NCBI RefSeq assembly: GCF_964275005.1
Contig: NC_092702.1
Span: 7,302,330-7,366,329 of the forward strand
DNA from: Diadema setosum
Taxonomy: Eukaryota; Echinodermata; Echinoidea; Diadematoida; Diadematidae
DNA length: 64,000 nucleotides
Direction: 5' to 3'
A model generated the notes under the pieces. It searched no databases and was not told the origin of the DNA. It was given only the letters and a program-made list of their open reading frames with translations. The position numbers were made by a program, and so were the translations under genes. Shown here one piece after another: positions 12,401 to 24,405 of this stretch; positions within the stretch are counted from its first letter, which is position 1; each line of letters starts with the position of its first letter.

Positions 12401-15400
12401 GTAGCACTTTTGCCTGCATGAGTTTTCACCACAACTGATCATGTGAATGCACTTCTTACTTTTAATATCGCTGTTGTACATTTGATGTTTCCATCATTGA
12501 TATACTATCAACATTACAGGCACAACTCACAGTAAAAGACTCATTCATACTTTCCAAAGCACCTCTTCAAAGGTAAGATCAAGATTTCTTGGAAAACTAG
12601 CTGAGTTCATGTTTAAGAGTCAACACATCAAAGCCATCTGTCTTTCAGTGTGTAGCACAAAGAAAAAAAGAGTCGCGCCAAAAGCTCACCTTAACTGTTG
12701 AAGCTGCACTGAAGACGTTCCAGATCTGCTCCACGACTGCGGAATCATGGACTTTCACACTGTTTTTCACAAAGTTCTGTCAACAATAAATGAAGAAGGG
12801 GGAAAAAAGGGTAAAAAACAATCTCTATGGGTCTTCCACTAAATTGATCTGCCCACATTAACTGCACTGTGTGTACAATCGGTGCAAACATCCATGTATG
12901 CTCAGACATCACATATTTTCTGTAATAATATTCTAAATTGACCATTTGGAGCACTTCACCCATGACTCACATTTTTCACCAGGCATCTAAATGCTACCTC
13001 TCTTGGATGAGTCTGAGTCTTCGAATGTTTTTAAACAGATATGGCTCCATACAAATTCTGTGAATCATCATGATCATCATTTCCTGTGACTTTCTGCGTG
13101 GCAATTGATAATTTGTTCACTTTCATTAAGATGTCTCAATACACTGAAGCTTTTGCCACACTTGTAACTTTTTAAATGAAAAAATGAAAGGTTCATAGAC
13201 CTTGATTTCCCTTCAGAGTTCTTCGATCATCAAATTTCCACTTCAGACCTAAATTTAATCACATCATCTGTACTTCATTTTATGAAATATAAGGACTTGG
13301 CCAATAACAAGGAAAATCAAACGAGGTACTTGAGACAGTTAAATACATTGTTATGGAACAATGGATGGACAACTAAAAGTAAGTTCTGTTCATGCTTCCA
13401 GTTTCCAATTTGATATGGGCAGAAATTATAATTTATGTGAAAAACATACAGAGAGCCATTCTTTGTACTACTCTGTTTTATCTCTCTCTAGAGAGAAATA
13501 CCCTTAATATTATTTACTTTTAAAAAGCATATGAAACACTTTGTGATCTGCACACACCAAAATTTATATTTCTGGTTAGGCTCAATATCCACATGAATAT
13601 TACACAAAAACTGACATTGTTCATTTACCACAAATTTTGCCTTTTTCCTTGGTACATTTGGATACTCTGCAATCCGCTCCAGTAGTCCCTTGATGCGGTT
13701 ACTAATGTTGCCAGCTTTACAGGATTCACGAACAGACTGGAAAAGAATAAGTACAAAAGCATTAGCAACACATCTATAGGGAGGTCTCCTGCATTTACAC
13801 TTTGTTGATGGCAATTATATCACCTTACAATCATCATTTTCATGATTATGAAACAATCCAAGATTTACAAATTCATTGATCTATGTTTGTTACTAATATG
13901 TACGATAATACTTTGTGCCATTCTTTTTCCACTGGGTATCAGAGCACTTGTGTTCTCATGTGTCTTTTTTATTAAAAAATAAGATCAAATTAAATCATTT
14001 AAACATCATACACTTTGTATTAAGCATATTTGGCATCACTGATAACACAAATAGAAAAAAAAAAAAAAAATTAATACCAATGATGATGATGTTGACGATA
14101 GTACTACTACTACTACTAATAATAATGATAATAATCATATAAAAATGATAAGATCACATGACAATTCTATTTTGCATTCATATAGAAAATGATGCTACAG
14201 AAGAGTTGAGCATATGTATGTACAAGTTTGACTTCTGTTGAATGCTGTTGATTGAGGCAATCAAATTTAATAAGGGCTTGCAGTGAAACCTGTGCCATTT
14301 CATTATCATTTTTAGGAGCAAGATGCCAGGGGGTGCTCATGATCGGGAAGTAATGGTGTCATTAAATTTGTTCGGTGATCAATATGAGGAGAAAAAACGA
14401 ACGAAACAAAAAACTCACACACGGCAACTTTCCCTGAAATATTATGAATAAAAGAATTAATATTTATTCTATCAGAAAGTTACTAGACTTTTCTTTTTTT
14501 TTTTTTTTTATTAATGACAATCTGAAAAAGACTTGCATACTGCTCATTGCCAAGCTCCATCATTAGGGTAATATTTTTTCTTTCTTGTGGTGCAACTAAA
14601 CATGGTCGCATCTCACCTGCAGCCACTGTTCTTGCTTGGCCTCCCCCTTGTTTGGTTTCTGTTGTGCCTGATACCCCTTACCACCATACTTCTCGTTCTC
14701 AGAGATGCACTGGGTGTGTTGTTTGTAGTCATCACCACTGCAAAACAAAAGAGAAAAGCTTTTCAACTCACCATCAGACTTATTATCCTCTACATTATCT
14801 CCTGACAGCATTAACACAGACAAGGTGTGTTTCTACAAGTAAAGTGATCTTCTTGAAGAATAACATGTTAAACATGTTAGACTTTAATATGCTTCAACAA
14901 ATTTTGGTGGCAACTTGATTAGGTATGCTGTTTGACAAATTTTAACTCTTAAAATCACCATTTTAAACATCAGAAAGTGTAAACTAGGCAGAATTTATTA
15001 TCAGACAACACATACCTTTTAGCCTTCTTTCTTTTAAGCACAATTTTATCATGCCCTGAATTCTTGCATCTTCAATCAATTGCTGATCATTGAAAGATAT
15101 GAACAGTTAGCTCACAAATAATCAGTACAATTCTACTGCTTACTGCAGATTAACACTCATACTGAGATACAGTGTATTTACTTCAAAAAATTGAGCAAAA
15201 TTTTTATATGATTTGTGAGCCCATAAAATTTAGATGAACTCATCACACCCAAAGACAAATTCTCCATGTACGGAGTACCTCGGCCTTGTAGGTCTGTGTA
15301 CCTTGAATTTTAAGCCTCACTATCAGAGCATTCCCTGAACTGCGAGTTGAAGTGGGATCAAACTTGGCATTGCTACACCACCTAGAACAAAAAGTATACA

Positions 15401-15655
15401 TGAACTCTGACCCAAATATGCTGACATCACACAGCCACATGAACTCTGCCATGGAAGTCTCATTCTCATTCTCATCTGCTGGGCAGATTATGATATTTGA
15501 CCCCCAGTAATAGACCAATCCAGGACTTACTAGAAATCCTTGCCACAATCCATACAGGAGAGCACATTGCAGTTCCTGCATTGAGTTAGGTAATGTTTGT
15601 CCACATGGGCCTTTTTGATGGCTTGCCCGCACTCGTTGCATGTGAAGAACACCAT
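9481..15655 (-). CDS. LYAR: LYAR homologue (cell growth-regulating nucleolar protein)
   Basis: Five coding exons on the minus strand: 15531-15655, 14617-14737, 13629-13736, 12690-12776 and 9481-12354 (stop 9481-9483). All have GT-AG borders and the phases close, giving about 1104 residues. The N terminus has paired C2HC fingers (C6, C9, H21, C26; C34, C37, H49, C52) with the LYAR block CGKDFYGDDYK, followed by KYGGKGY, NVPRKKAKFV, VKNSVKVH and EQIWNVFSAAS, all matching vertebrate LYAR in order. LYAR acts in the nucleolus in pre-rRNA processing and growth control. Human LYAR is about 380 residues. Here one long exon encodes some 957 residues of K/S/T/D-rich low-complexity sequence with many KKKKK blocks, including a 53-residue perfect or near-perfect tandem duplication. 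The C-terminal globular block of vertebrate LYAR is not evident. The start is the ATG just before the first finger; an acceptor at about 15694 implies a 5' UTR intron. Confidence 0.93.
11917..12235 (-). repeat. 159-bp in-frame tandem duplication in the LYAR tail
   Basis: The plus-strand sequence starting CTGGGTATCCTCAGC at 11917 recurs at 12076, an offset of 159 bp. The two copies are almost identical, so the duplication is recent. It adds 53 residues containing KHKKTQKEKDATSGS and keeps the frame. Confidence 0.9.
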
Positions 15656-16205
15656 GGCAATTCACAGTCTGGCAGTCTCATTACGGGCAGGTCCTACAGT
15701 GAGAAATAGTCTCTCCCAAGAACACCTGGTAATAGGTAAGAAAAAAAAATCCATATCATATGTCTGAAGGGCTTAAAATTGGTCTTAACAAAAACTTCTG
15801 ACGACAGAACATGTAAATTTACTCTTAGTCTTATTTAGATTTTTGTTTCCAATGTCTATTATCAGGGTAATGCACTTAACATAATCTTGACAGATGGGTG
15901 GCTGAAGCAGGAATCCATGTTTTGTGTGTGTGTGTGTGTGTACTACGTGTTTGCATGTTTTGTCACTCCAATCTATGCCGGCCATATATGGGCCTGTGTT
16001 GAATGTACAGGTACTACAGCAAGAGATCCACGTGCGTCAAAATAAACACCTCATATGTAAAGGCATAAGGCAGTTATCTTAGAGCGTGTACCGCAAATCG
16101 CATTTTTAATGGACGCTTGTGAATTCAGAGTATTTTCTTTGCATTGGAGTATAATTTCACACAAATTGTGTTGTAAGTTTCTATTGACAGAAAACATTAG
16201 GCCGG
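15656..16205. other. LYAR 5' flank, no other gene seen
   Basis: On the minus strand a pyrimidine-rich acceptor (CACTGTAG) at about 15694 suggests a 38-base 5' UTR segment upstream of the LYAR ATG. The first non-coding exon was not located. A (TG)n run is at about 15925-15942. Confidence 0.4.
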
Positions 16206-16510
16206 GTGTCGAAGTATTGGATACAACCTCTTGATGTACAGAAATTTTTCCAATTAGTAGATAACTCCAGAACCAGAGGTCACTGCATGAAAGTCAGAAA
16301 ACCCAGATCCAAATATAACATGTTGCGCCACAAGACCTTCTCTGTTCGCAGTTGTAACAACTGGAACTCCTTGCCAGACGCAGCTGTCAGAGCAACAAGT
16401 GTCAATCAATTGAACAATTCAAATCTAACGTTACGTTAGATCTATCCTTTCTTGAGAAACACTGGAACAGCCATCATCCCCTAAAAAGTACAGCTTATAG
16501 AGCTATCAGA
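16206..16510 (+). pseudogene. LINE reverse-transcriptase ORF2 C-terminal remnant
   Basis: The reading frame contains TRGHCMKVRKPRS, HKTFSVRSCNNWNSLPDAA and then frameshifts, with a related FLEKHW-type ending after the break. The pattern RGH..K..K.R...R...F..R....WNSLP is typical of the extreme C terminus of CR1/Jockey-type LINE ORF2 and related endonuclease LINEs. Upstream domains are absent, so this is a 5'-truncated dead copy. The clade cannot be fixed from this tail. Confidence 0.65.
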
Positions 16511-17325
16511 GGGATAGTGAAACTTGGAGGAGCAAATATGCAACGCTTAACGTTTCTACATCCAAGTAAACTCTAAGTAAAATAAGTAAAAATAAGTAAA
16601 ATTTAAGTACCTTAGTATTAAAGTAAACCATAGTACTTCTCCGGAACGTGGTCAATTAACCTTGTCCCACATACTAATTTTCATGCTGGGTAAGACATTT
16701 GCTTGACTGACCAGGGAAATCAAGATTCAAATTAGCTAATTAAATGCTTTCTAATATTGCATCTACAACCTATATGTGCCGTGCTTTGAAATCAAATGAC
16801 AAATATGCAACTATCTGGACTGACTTACCTTTTTCTTTTTCTTGTTTGACTTTACAGCTGTTACTAGACTGGTCGTGCGTGCAACCCACATGCGTGATGT
16901 GTGCACCAATGCACCAGTTACCTCAAATATTGCCGCTCAACACGCTTATAGATGGCGCTCTTCACGACTGACAAACTTGCTGGAAGTGTCGATGCCACGG
17001 TTTCGATATGAGACATTGTGTCACACTTTTATATCATCTCTTGATGAAACCAACAATTCACTCAAAAAAAAAAGGGGGGGGGGGATAAATGTATACAGTA
17101 GATTCAGCAATGAAAAAAACCCAGACAAACTGCACAACGAAACTTTATATGCCAGTGGCTAAAAATAAAAAAAAAAATAAAAATCTTGATAGTACTAGTA
17201 GAGAAATAGAAAATGCAGAATTCTCTCCTTTCAATTGAAAACAAAGAAAAAAGATCAGCAGAAATTAACATTGTAGATATAAATGTAGAGTTTAGGAGTA
17301 GTTGTTTGTTTGTTTGTTTGTTTGT

Positions 17326-17364
<39 letters not shown>

Positions 17365-17600
17365 TCTTTTTCAAGAATGCAAATACATTTGTACTCCGCA
17401 TATTCAACTGAATGTCAAGTGTAGGTATTGCATTTCACTCAAATCATGCTGAAGCAGGCTGCTACATAATGATAGGACTACTGAATTCATCCATTCCATT
17501 TCTTTCTCTATCATTTTAATTAAATCCATACCTGAGTTACTGGCTATTTCTTTGTCATAACATTTAACTTAGAATATTTAACATAATCAGTATGTGTAGA
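16511..17600. other. Intergenic, with a TTTG/TG microsatellite
   Basis: AT-rich DNA with a G run at about 17072-17082 and, at 17306-17360, (TTTG)n followed by (TG)n. No gene is supported. Confidence 0.4.
17306..17360. repeat. (TTTG)n(TG)n microsatellite
   Basis: About five TTTG units lead into TG repeats interrupted once by TTTG. Confidence 0.95.
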
Positions 17601-18175
17601 TTAAAGGACAAGTTCACCTTCATTAACATAAGGATTGAGAGAATGTAGCAATATTAGTATAGGACACATCATTGAAAGTTTGAGGAAAATCGGACAATCC
17701 GTTCAAAAGTTATGAATTTTTGAAGTTTTTGTGCAGTCACCGCTGGATGAGAAGACTACTGCAGTATATGATGTCACATGCGTACAACAATATAAGGAAA
17801 ATATAAAGAGAATTTCACAAAATTTCATCTTTTGAAAAAAGTACACATTCTCTTGACTCGTTACTGACACATGTTATGGGTAATATTATTCCCATTGCCT
17901 TTAGAAAGAGGCAAGTCAAGTGCTCTTTTATTATGCGAAAAAAATGAAAATACGTTGAATTTTCTTTACATTTTCTTTATACTGTTGTACTCATATGACA
18001 TCACGAGCCTTAGTAGTCTCCTCATCCAGCGGTTTCAGCACAAAAGTTTTAAAAATTCATAATTTTTGCATCGATTGTCCAATTTTCCTCAAACTTTCAC
18101 TGATGTGTTCTACTAATACATGTATTGCTACATTCTCTCAGTCCTTATGTTAATGAAGGTGAACTTGTCCTTTAA
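17601..18175. repeat. TTAA-bounded palindromic MITE, family A copy 2
   Basis: It begins TTAAAGGACAAGTTCACC and ends GGTGAACTTGTCCTTTAA, a clean terminal inversion. The arms (about 190 bp) are inverted copies with GCAATATTAGTA, CTTTCACTGATGTG and ACCGCTGGATGAG. They match the copy at 5282-5893 in order and orientation. The central part contains an A/T-rich unique stretch. No open frame of note. Confidence 0.85.
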
Positions 18176-18307
18176 TGTGTAGTAAAATGCAAGATTAACT
18201 ATGTGTGTCAATTGGCACAGAAAAACCCATAGCATTATACACACTGTACAAAGTCCCTGGCACATACAGGGTTAAGCCTACAAAGACTCCATATTGGTGG
18301 CACCATA

Positions 18308-18492
18308 CAAGGGGCGGATCCAGGAATTCCGTAAAGGGAAGGCGCCTTTACAAAATTAAAGGGGGGCGCACACACCCCCCCCCCCCCCATTCTTTTCTTT
18401 TTATTTCATTTATTTCAACAAAAAATAAGGAGGGGCTTGTGCCCGGTGTGTCCCCTTCCCCCCCCCCCCCCCTCCCCCTGGATCTGCCACTG
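18308..18492. mobile_element. Short hAT-like non-autonomous element with 5-bp target duplication
   Basis: The left end CAAGGGGCGGATCCAGG and the inverted right end CAGTGGCAGATCCAGG form terminal repeats. CCATA lies directly outside both ends (18303-18307 and 18493-18497), a 5-bp target duplication. The interior has two long C tracts (about 18375-18389 and 18459-18473). CAGNGGC(G/A)GATCCAGG termini recall hAT elements, and 5-bp duplications are described for the hAT5 group; the group assignment is inference. Confidence 0.65.
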
Positions 18493-18497
18493 CCATA

Positions 18498-21400
18498 TCA
18501 AAAAGACATGCACACATATGACATAGAGGTCACCTGTCAGAGATCATTAGCATCACAGGGGTGATGACTTTTATTATACATGTATTTGCATGATCAGAAG
18601 GAATTAATTCTGCAATCAAGTACTAGTATTCATACAACGGCTCTAAAAAAAAAATGGTTAATACACAACACTAGAATATAAAATATAATATTACAACATA
18701 CATAAATGGAATATCCTTCAGAGAATCTATTTCAGAGGAAGACTCATACACATTGATACTTGAGATAACAATTAATAAACTTCCCTTTCTTTAAAATTTA
18801 TTTTTTTTTAAATCTTTGTCAGCAAGGTGCAGTTGGGGTAATAACCAGAGGTACTACAAATATTACTTTCTCATGACGATTAGAAGAAAACAAAAACATA
18901 TAAACAGACATTTTACAAAACAAAATGACTTACAGGTGGTATCTAAAATGAATAAACAACAGACAGATACAGTAATCTCACATGATGCTATCCCTGTTGG
19001 TGTTCTTTTTTTAACTTGGTTTCCAGCGAGTTAAAGTTACATTTGCTTTGCATTCACAAGTCCACATGTGCATGACTGTGCTAACCTAAAGTAATCAATC
19101 AACCGAAAAAAAAAAAAATCCAGCCAGTTTTTCATTACCTTTGTATGTGCCATGGTGTAAACACCCTGTGTGCTACATTATTCTGAGACACCAACATAGT
19201 CATGCTTCAGGAAAACATTCTGTTTCTCAAATCTATGTAGCTTTTATAGATTTCTGTTCTACCCTGGACATATAGTGAGCAAAGTTGTAGAGAAAATGCC
19301 AAGCTTCGCTTTGATGTCAACTGTATGACAAATCTATGATTGTTTTTCTTTCAAATGACCAATAGCTACATTATTGTAGAGGAATGACTTTTGCAAACAA
19401 AACAATGACAGAAACTCACAACTTACTCGCAAATCCAATAGGGAACATGGCTTGAAAGTCAAGCACCACATAAAATGCAAGCTGCATGTGACAGGAACAG
19501 AATTGCGAGAAACGCTTTCATTGTGCCGTGGCATTTGGCCATTCAGCGATCGGTTTGGGCGGGTTTGTGCATTTCAGCAGAATATGTGAACATGGCACGT
19601 CGTCGAGTTTGGTGTGCGAACATGGCACATAAAGAGTTAAAATCAAAAAGTAATCTGTGACAGTAGGTAACATCAATTTGCACAAGCATGACCTGAAATG
19701 GAAATGTGCTGTAATAAGGACCTGCGTACATCTGCTGCACTGCAAATCATAGAGTATTAAACATCAGGAAGGGTCAGAATGGAGTGTAAGACCTTTCTTT
19801 TATTCAAATTTTAACTGTCATGTTACATTCTTGCAAGACTCTTGTAAGTGAAGTTACCTTCATGGCTTGGACTATTGCACAATAATGCACAATCGTCCTC
19901 TTTGGTTTATCCAACACATTAATTAAACATGATAAACCCTGGTATAGTTTTCAACTTTTTATTAGTACAATAACTGACCCATCTTAAGGGGAGAAGAGGA
20001 ATACATTGTCCATGACACATCTCATGCTGAGCTTTGCATGATGTTTTCTTCCAAAATCATGGGATCAAAAACAATTTATGTCATGCTAAATGACTTCTTA
20101 ACTTTAGAACTGTCACATAATAGCTTAGTCAAAATTTGTCAAACTTTCTTTAAAATTTGCAATGACCTCATCCTGAATTTTAGGTGCTTTCATGCATATC
20201 AATTTTCTCTTTGGTGAAAATTCTCTAAATACTGCTGAGAAATCAAGCTCCAGTCACAATGACACCAATGGCAAATATGACTTGAACAGAAGAATAATAC
20301 TCTTTATATGAAGAAAACTTTGGTAGGACATGAAACCATATACAGCTTATATGCCATTCAAGTATCAAAAAGATAAATATATATATATGCATTAATCATA
20401 ATTATAATTATAATCATATCTACATACCTCTGTCAGTCATTATTTGTTGTATAAAATGGCATACCGGTAATCTCACCAATGCTGTGGCCATCGAAGACAT
20501 TTTCATTTTACGACAAGTCACAATATATTTCTACATACATGTATGACCAATAGAATAACCCCATAAGTGCCATTTGTATTATTTTCTGTGCAATATACTT
20601 TAACCACTCAACTTATTCTAGCATTCATCAAAATGTACAAAGTCAGCATACACTTACAACTTGGTGAATACAGTCCCATTTCTAGATTATGTGCAGTTTA
20701 AATACAGAATACCAATGTCATACTCCATGAGCACCATAAAAACCATCTAAATACACCAAAAGTACAGTTGTTATACATATTGAATTGTATCCACAACCAA
20801 AACATGCCTAGTACTGTCATAATCTATAATCATCTAACACTAACAAGGCCATTGAAAATGTGACACAGATATCTTATTACCAAACAAATTAAGAAAAAAA
20901 AATGTTTTGAGGATAAGCTACACACAGGTGAGCATAATGTAGAATGATGTACCAGTCATGTAGTAGCTATAGTGTTGACCACTTCCGCAGTTAAGGGCCA
21001 TGTGCTTAAACCAAGATCTGGGGGCATTTCATCAAAAGTTTTGTCAAATATTTTTTTTCTGACAAACTGTTAAAGAAGATAAAGAAATCCTTGCATCTGA
21101 TTGGTTGAGAGCAAAATTTGCCAGGAAAAAAAAAAAAACTGACAAAATGCTAGATGAAATGTCCCTCCCCTCCCTGCCCCCCCCCCCCCCTCAAGAGAGA
21201 CACATACTTCATGCTGCCTGCATCTGCACAACTAGAACAAAGATCGAGTTGAAAATAAGCAGTTAACATGTGATTTTAAAGTACTTCGCAGAATGAACAG
21301 TCACTTCCTTACACACATGCACTCCCAAACACACACACAAATACAGGACAAGACAAGACAAGAAAAGATGAGACAAAAGACAAACAAGCATGTGGCAAGG

Positions 21401-21607
21401 TTCAGGAAAGGGTGACTATTTCTTGTGAAGGCTCTTTGAACCTTACATTTTGTGTGCATTCAACCACAACAAAAACCAGTATCCACATGATTCTTTTCTA
21501 TTCTCTTAACGGCAGTGCGAAACACTTTCTACAAGCTAATTACAGAAATTAAGACTGTAAATCACTTTTTGGTAAATATTGTAATGAATATGCTCTAGGT
21601 CTGGACC
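18498..21607. other. Gene-poor intergenic stretch
   Basis: AT-rich DNA with many short open frames of no coding character. A short AT microsatellite lies near 20373-20415, a C run near 21178-21190, and CACACAC/ACAAG-rich sequence at 21310-21390. No gene is supported. No long terminal repeat of the Ty3/gypsy copy that starts at 21608 is recognisable. Confidence 0.4.
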
Positions 21608-22468
21608 ATGGCTTCGATCCCGACGAACATCGCACCGTTCATCCCCGACCCCGACCCCAACCCCGCAGAGTCATCTCGAAGATGGGAGACATGGCTAGTG
21701 AGCCTCGATTTCTACTTCCAGGCAGCTAAGACAGACAGTGCTCAGAAACTGCCTCTTCTACTCCACCTCGGAGGGCCAGCTGTACAAAGTGTGTACAAAG
21801 CTACGATCGAGAAAGAACTTGAACCAGCTGAGCGGACATTCACGGCTGTGTCGAAGGCCATTACAGCCCAATTCAAACCGACAGTCAACATTGAATTCGA
21901 AATATTCAAATTTCGAAAATGTCAGCAGATGGAAGGAGAGACAGTTGCGCAATACTGCAAGCGGCTACGTGGACTTGCAGCGAACTGTGATTTTGCCAAC
22001 GAGGACAAAGAAATAAAATCACAAATAATATCGAGTTGTCGCGACCCGGGACTCCGACGTCGCGCCCTTCGGGACCCCACCCTTCACTTGAAAGGACTTT
22101 TAGACCTCGCTCAGGTATTCGAAGCGAGTGAAATGCAGGCACAAGAAATCGAGAACAATTTGCAGCATATGAAACAAGAAGAAAAGTCTTATCAAATTCG
22201 GGACGACAGCGAATGCTCAAATTGCGGACATCGACATCGCTATCCTGGTGTGTGCCCTGCGAGAGGAAAAACTTGCAAATACTGTGGCAAGCCTAACCAC
22301 TTTGCGAGAAAATGTCAATCCAGGAAAGCCGGCAGACCCCCAATTCACAACAACATGGACAGCTCGAACCCACAGTCGCACCAACGTGACCGTCCCGTGA
22401 CCCTCTTCGCATCATCGGCAAATTTCGCACGCTCGTGTCCCATGTCGATGACCACGCAAAGCTTGTGA
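21608..22468 (+). CDS. Ty3/gypsy retrotransposon gag-like protein (element 1)
   Basis: A 286-codon frame begins with ATG at 21608. It has a Gag capsid-like helical region (residues about 25-190; motifs RRWETWLVSLDFYF and VAQYCKRLRGLAANCDF) followed by two zinc knuckles near residues 200-240: a CSNCGHRH...C variant and the canonical CKYCGKPNHFARKC. The order is that of Metaviridae-type Gag. The end is abnormal: the frame runs out soon after the knuckles, and the protease active site is missing because the sequence jumps to a region that normally lies after it. A retrotransposon relic, not a host gene. Confidence 0.85.
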   Translation: MASIPTNIAPFIPDPDPNPAESSRRWETWLVSLDFYFQAAKTDSAQKLPLLLHLGGPAVQSVYKATIEKELEPAERTFTAVSKAITAQFKPTVNIEFEIFKFRKCQQMEGETVAQYCKRLRGLAANCDFANEDKEIKSQIISSCRDPGLRRRALRDPTLHLKGLLDLAQVFEASEMQAQEIENNLQHMKQEEKSYQIRDDSECSNCGHRHRYPGVCPARGKTCKYCGKPNHFARKCQSRKAGRPPIHNNMDSSNPQSHQRDRPVTLFASSANFARSCPMSMTTQSL

Positions 22469-24405
22469 CAACAGAATTCTATGTGATATCTGGCAACTTC
22501 TCTACGTCATTGCTCAGCTACACGACCGCCACAGAGATCGGATTGATAACAGTTCACGGATCAGTGAACAATGTGGAATCCTCGGAATGTGTAAGTGACC
22601 GTGATCATGCTAAATTTCATCACGACATCGTGAGTGCTTATCCGTCTCTCTTCAAAGGGATTGGAAAACTGAAAGGAAGACCTGTTCAGGGGCCGCGGAA
22701 CGTTTTTCAGTTTGGGGGGGCTGCGCAGCCGGGGGGGGGGGTATCAAGGTCAGAACCCCTTTCCCCCCCCCCCCCCCCACTTAGATGCACCGGCGTAGCC
22801 TGGATAATAATCTTCTGATCTTGGGAGGGCGGTGGTTACTATGCGAGGGAGCCAAGCGACCGAGCCCGAGCGAGGAGAGGGAAGGGGGGGGAGGGTGTGG
22901 GAGGGGGATGTTCCCCCTCCCACGGGGAGAACTTTTTGCATTTTGATGTTGTAAATGGTGCACATTTGATGCATCTTTTTACGTCTTTTATCGACTTGAA
23001 CCCCCCCCCCCCCCCCGCTTACACGCACCGGCGTAGCCTGGATAATGATCTTGTGATATTGGGAGGGCGGTGGTTACTATGCGAGGGTGCGAAGCGACCT
23101 AGCCCGAGTGAGCGGAGGGAACGGGGGGAGGAGGGTGTTCCCCCTCCCACGGTGAGAACTTTTTGCATTTTTACGTTGTAAATGGTGCATTTTGATGCAT
23201 GTTTTTCCGTCTTTTATCGACTTGAAACGGCCCCACTTGTTTAAAGCAGGATATTTTGATATGGATTATTATTGAACAATTTGCCTATAAAGTGGTAGCA
23301 TATAAATAAACTTCTTGTTTTAATTTATTGTTACAATTAATTTCACGAACGATGTCTGTTAAGCAATCAAACAGAAAAGGCATGCTCACGAGAGTGTATA
23401 TACAAAAGGGATATTTCTCCTCCCACACGAAGGTGATTTTACATTTTCAGACCTGAAATTCAGCGATCTGGTGCAAACTTTTTGTGCAATATTTGGATTT
23501 TTTTCTAGCTCCCCCAGCCCCCCCCCCCCCAAAAAAAAATATTTATGGAAATGATTTAGACTTTTTTCAGGAAAGTGTTAATAGCAAAATCACAGCATTT
23601 AGCTCTTATTCCGCATGTGCATCATCTGTGTGTATGTACAAAGTCTAATGAGGTAGAGGGGGAGGGTGTGGGAGGGGGATGCCCCCTCCCACTCGACGGA
23701 GCTTTTGCGTTTTTAAAATCAAGATAAAGCGATCTGAAGCACACTTTTTGTGAGAAATTTGGGTAGTGTGATTTTCCCCCGATTTTTTCCCTTTCTTTCT
23801 TTTTTTTTCTTCTTTTTTTCACGATCCAAAAGTGTGGGGGGCTGCAGCCCCCCCAGCCCCCCCCGGTTCCGCGGCCCCTGCTGTTCGTCTTCACGTTGAT
23901 AAAAGCATGACACCGGTTGCATAACCACCGCGTCGCCTTCCTTTTCACTTGAGAAAGAAAGTCGAGAAGGAACTCCACGACCTCGAAAAAGCGGACATCA
24001 TCGAACGCATAAATGGCCCTACGTCTTAGATATCGCCCATTGTTGTGACCCCTAAACCGCACAAGCCTGAGCAAATACGATTGTATGTGGACATGCGTGT
24101 CCCCAATAAAGCGATTAAGCGATCACGCATATGCACGCCGACGGTCGACGACATCATTCATCGTCTCAATGGGGCCGTTGTATTCTCGAAGCTAGACCTT
24201 AAGAAAGGATACCACCAGCTTGAGCTGCACCCCTCATCACGCGAAATCGCAGCATTTGCCACCCACAAGGGAACCTTTCGTTACAAACGCCTCAGTTTCG
24301 GAATAAATAGTGCAGCGGAAGTTTTTCAAGAGACAATTCGACTGCTCATTTGCGACATCGATGGCGTGATCAACATCAGTGACGACGTGCTGGTCGACCA
24401 CTTGT
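22400..24405 (+). pseudogene. Ty3/gypsy pol remnant (element 1), split by an insertion
   Basis: The segment 22400-22686 reads as the linker between protease and reverse transcriptase. After a 1.2 kb foreign insertion (22687-23880), the frame resumes at about 23886 with the N-terminal RT domain: KPEQIRLYVDMRVPNKAI, VFSKLDLKKGYHQLEL, FRYKRLSFGINSA. It stops near the catalytic YxDD position (here ISDD, about 24375-24386). An in-frame stop at about 24028 and loss of everything beyond 24405 show it is dead. The next sequence belongs to another element. Confidence 0.85.
22687..23880. mobile_element. 1.19 kb G/C-tract element with 5-bp target duplication, inserted in Ty3/gypsy pol
   Basis: The ends are CAGGGGCCGCGGAAC and its exact inverse GTTCCGCGGCCCCTG. 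CTGTT flanks both ends (22682-22686 and 23881-23885). The interior is full of C and G homopolymers and contains a duplicated block: CGGCGTAGCCTGGATAAT is at about 22790 and again at about 23027, with the following 150 bp largely repeated. No transposase is visible. The CAGGGG ends and 5-bp duplication match the logic of the 185-bp element at 18308, so both may be hAT5-like. Confidence 0.75.

Noticed and set aside
15243..15665. 140-codon minus-strand protein at the LYAR start
   Set aside because: An alternative frame overlapping LYAR exon 1 and intron 1. The LYAR frame has the zinc-finger motifs.
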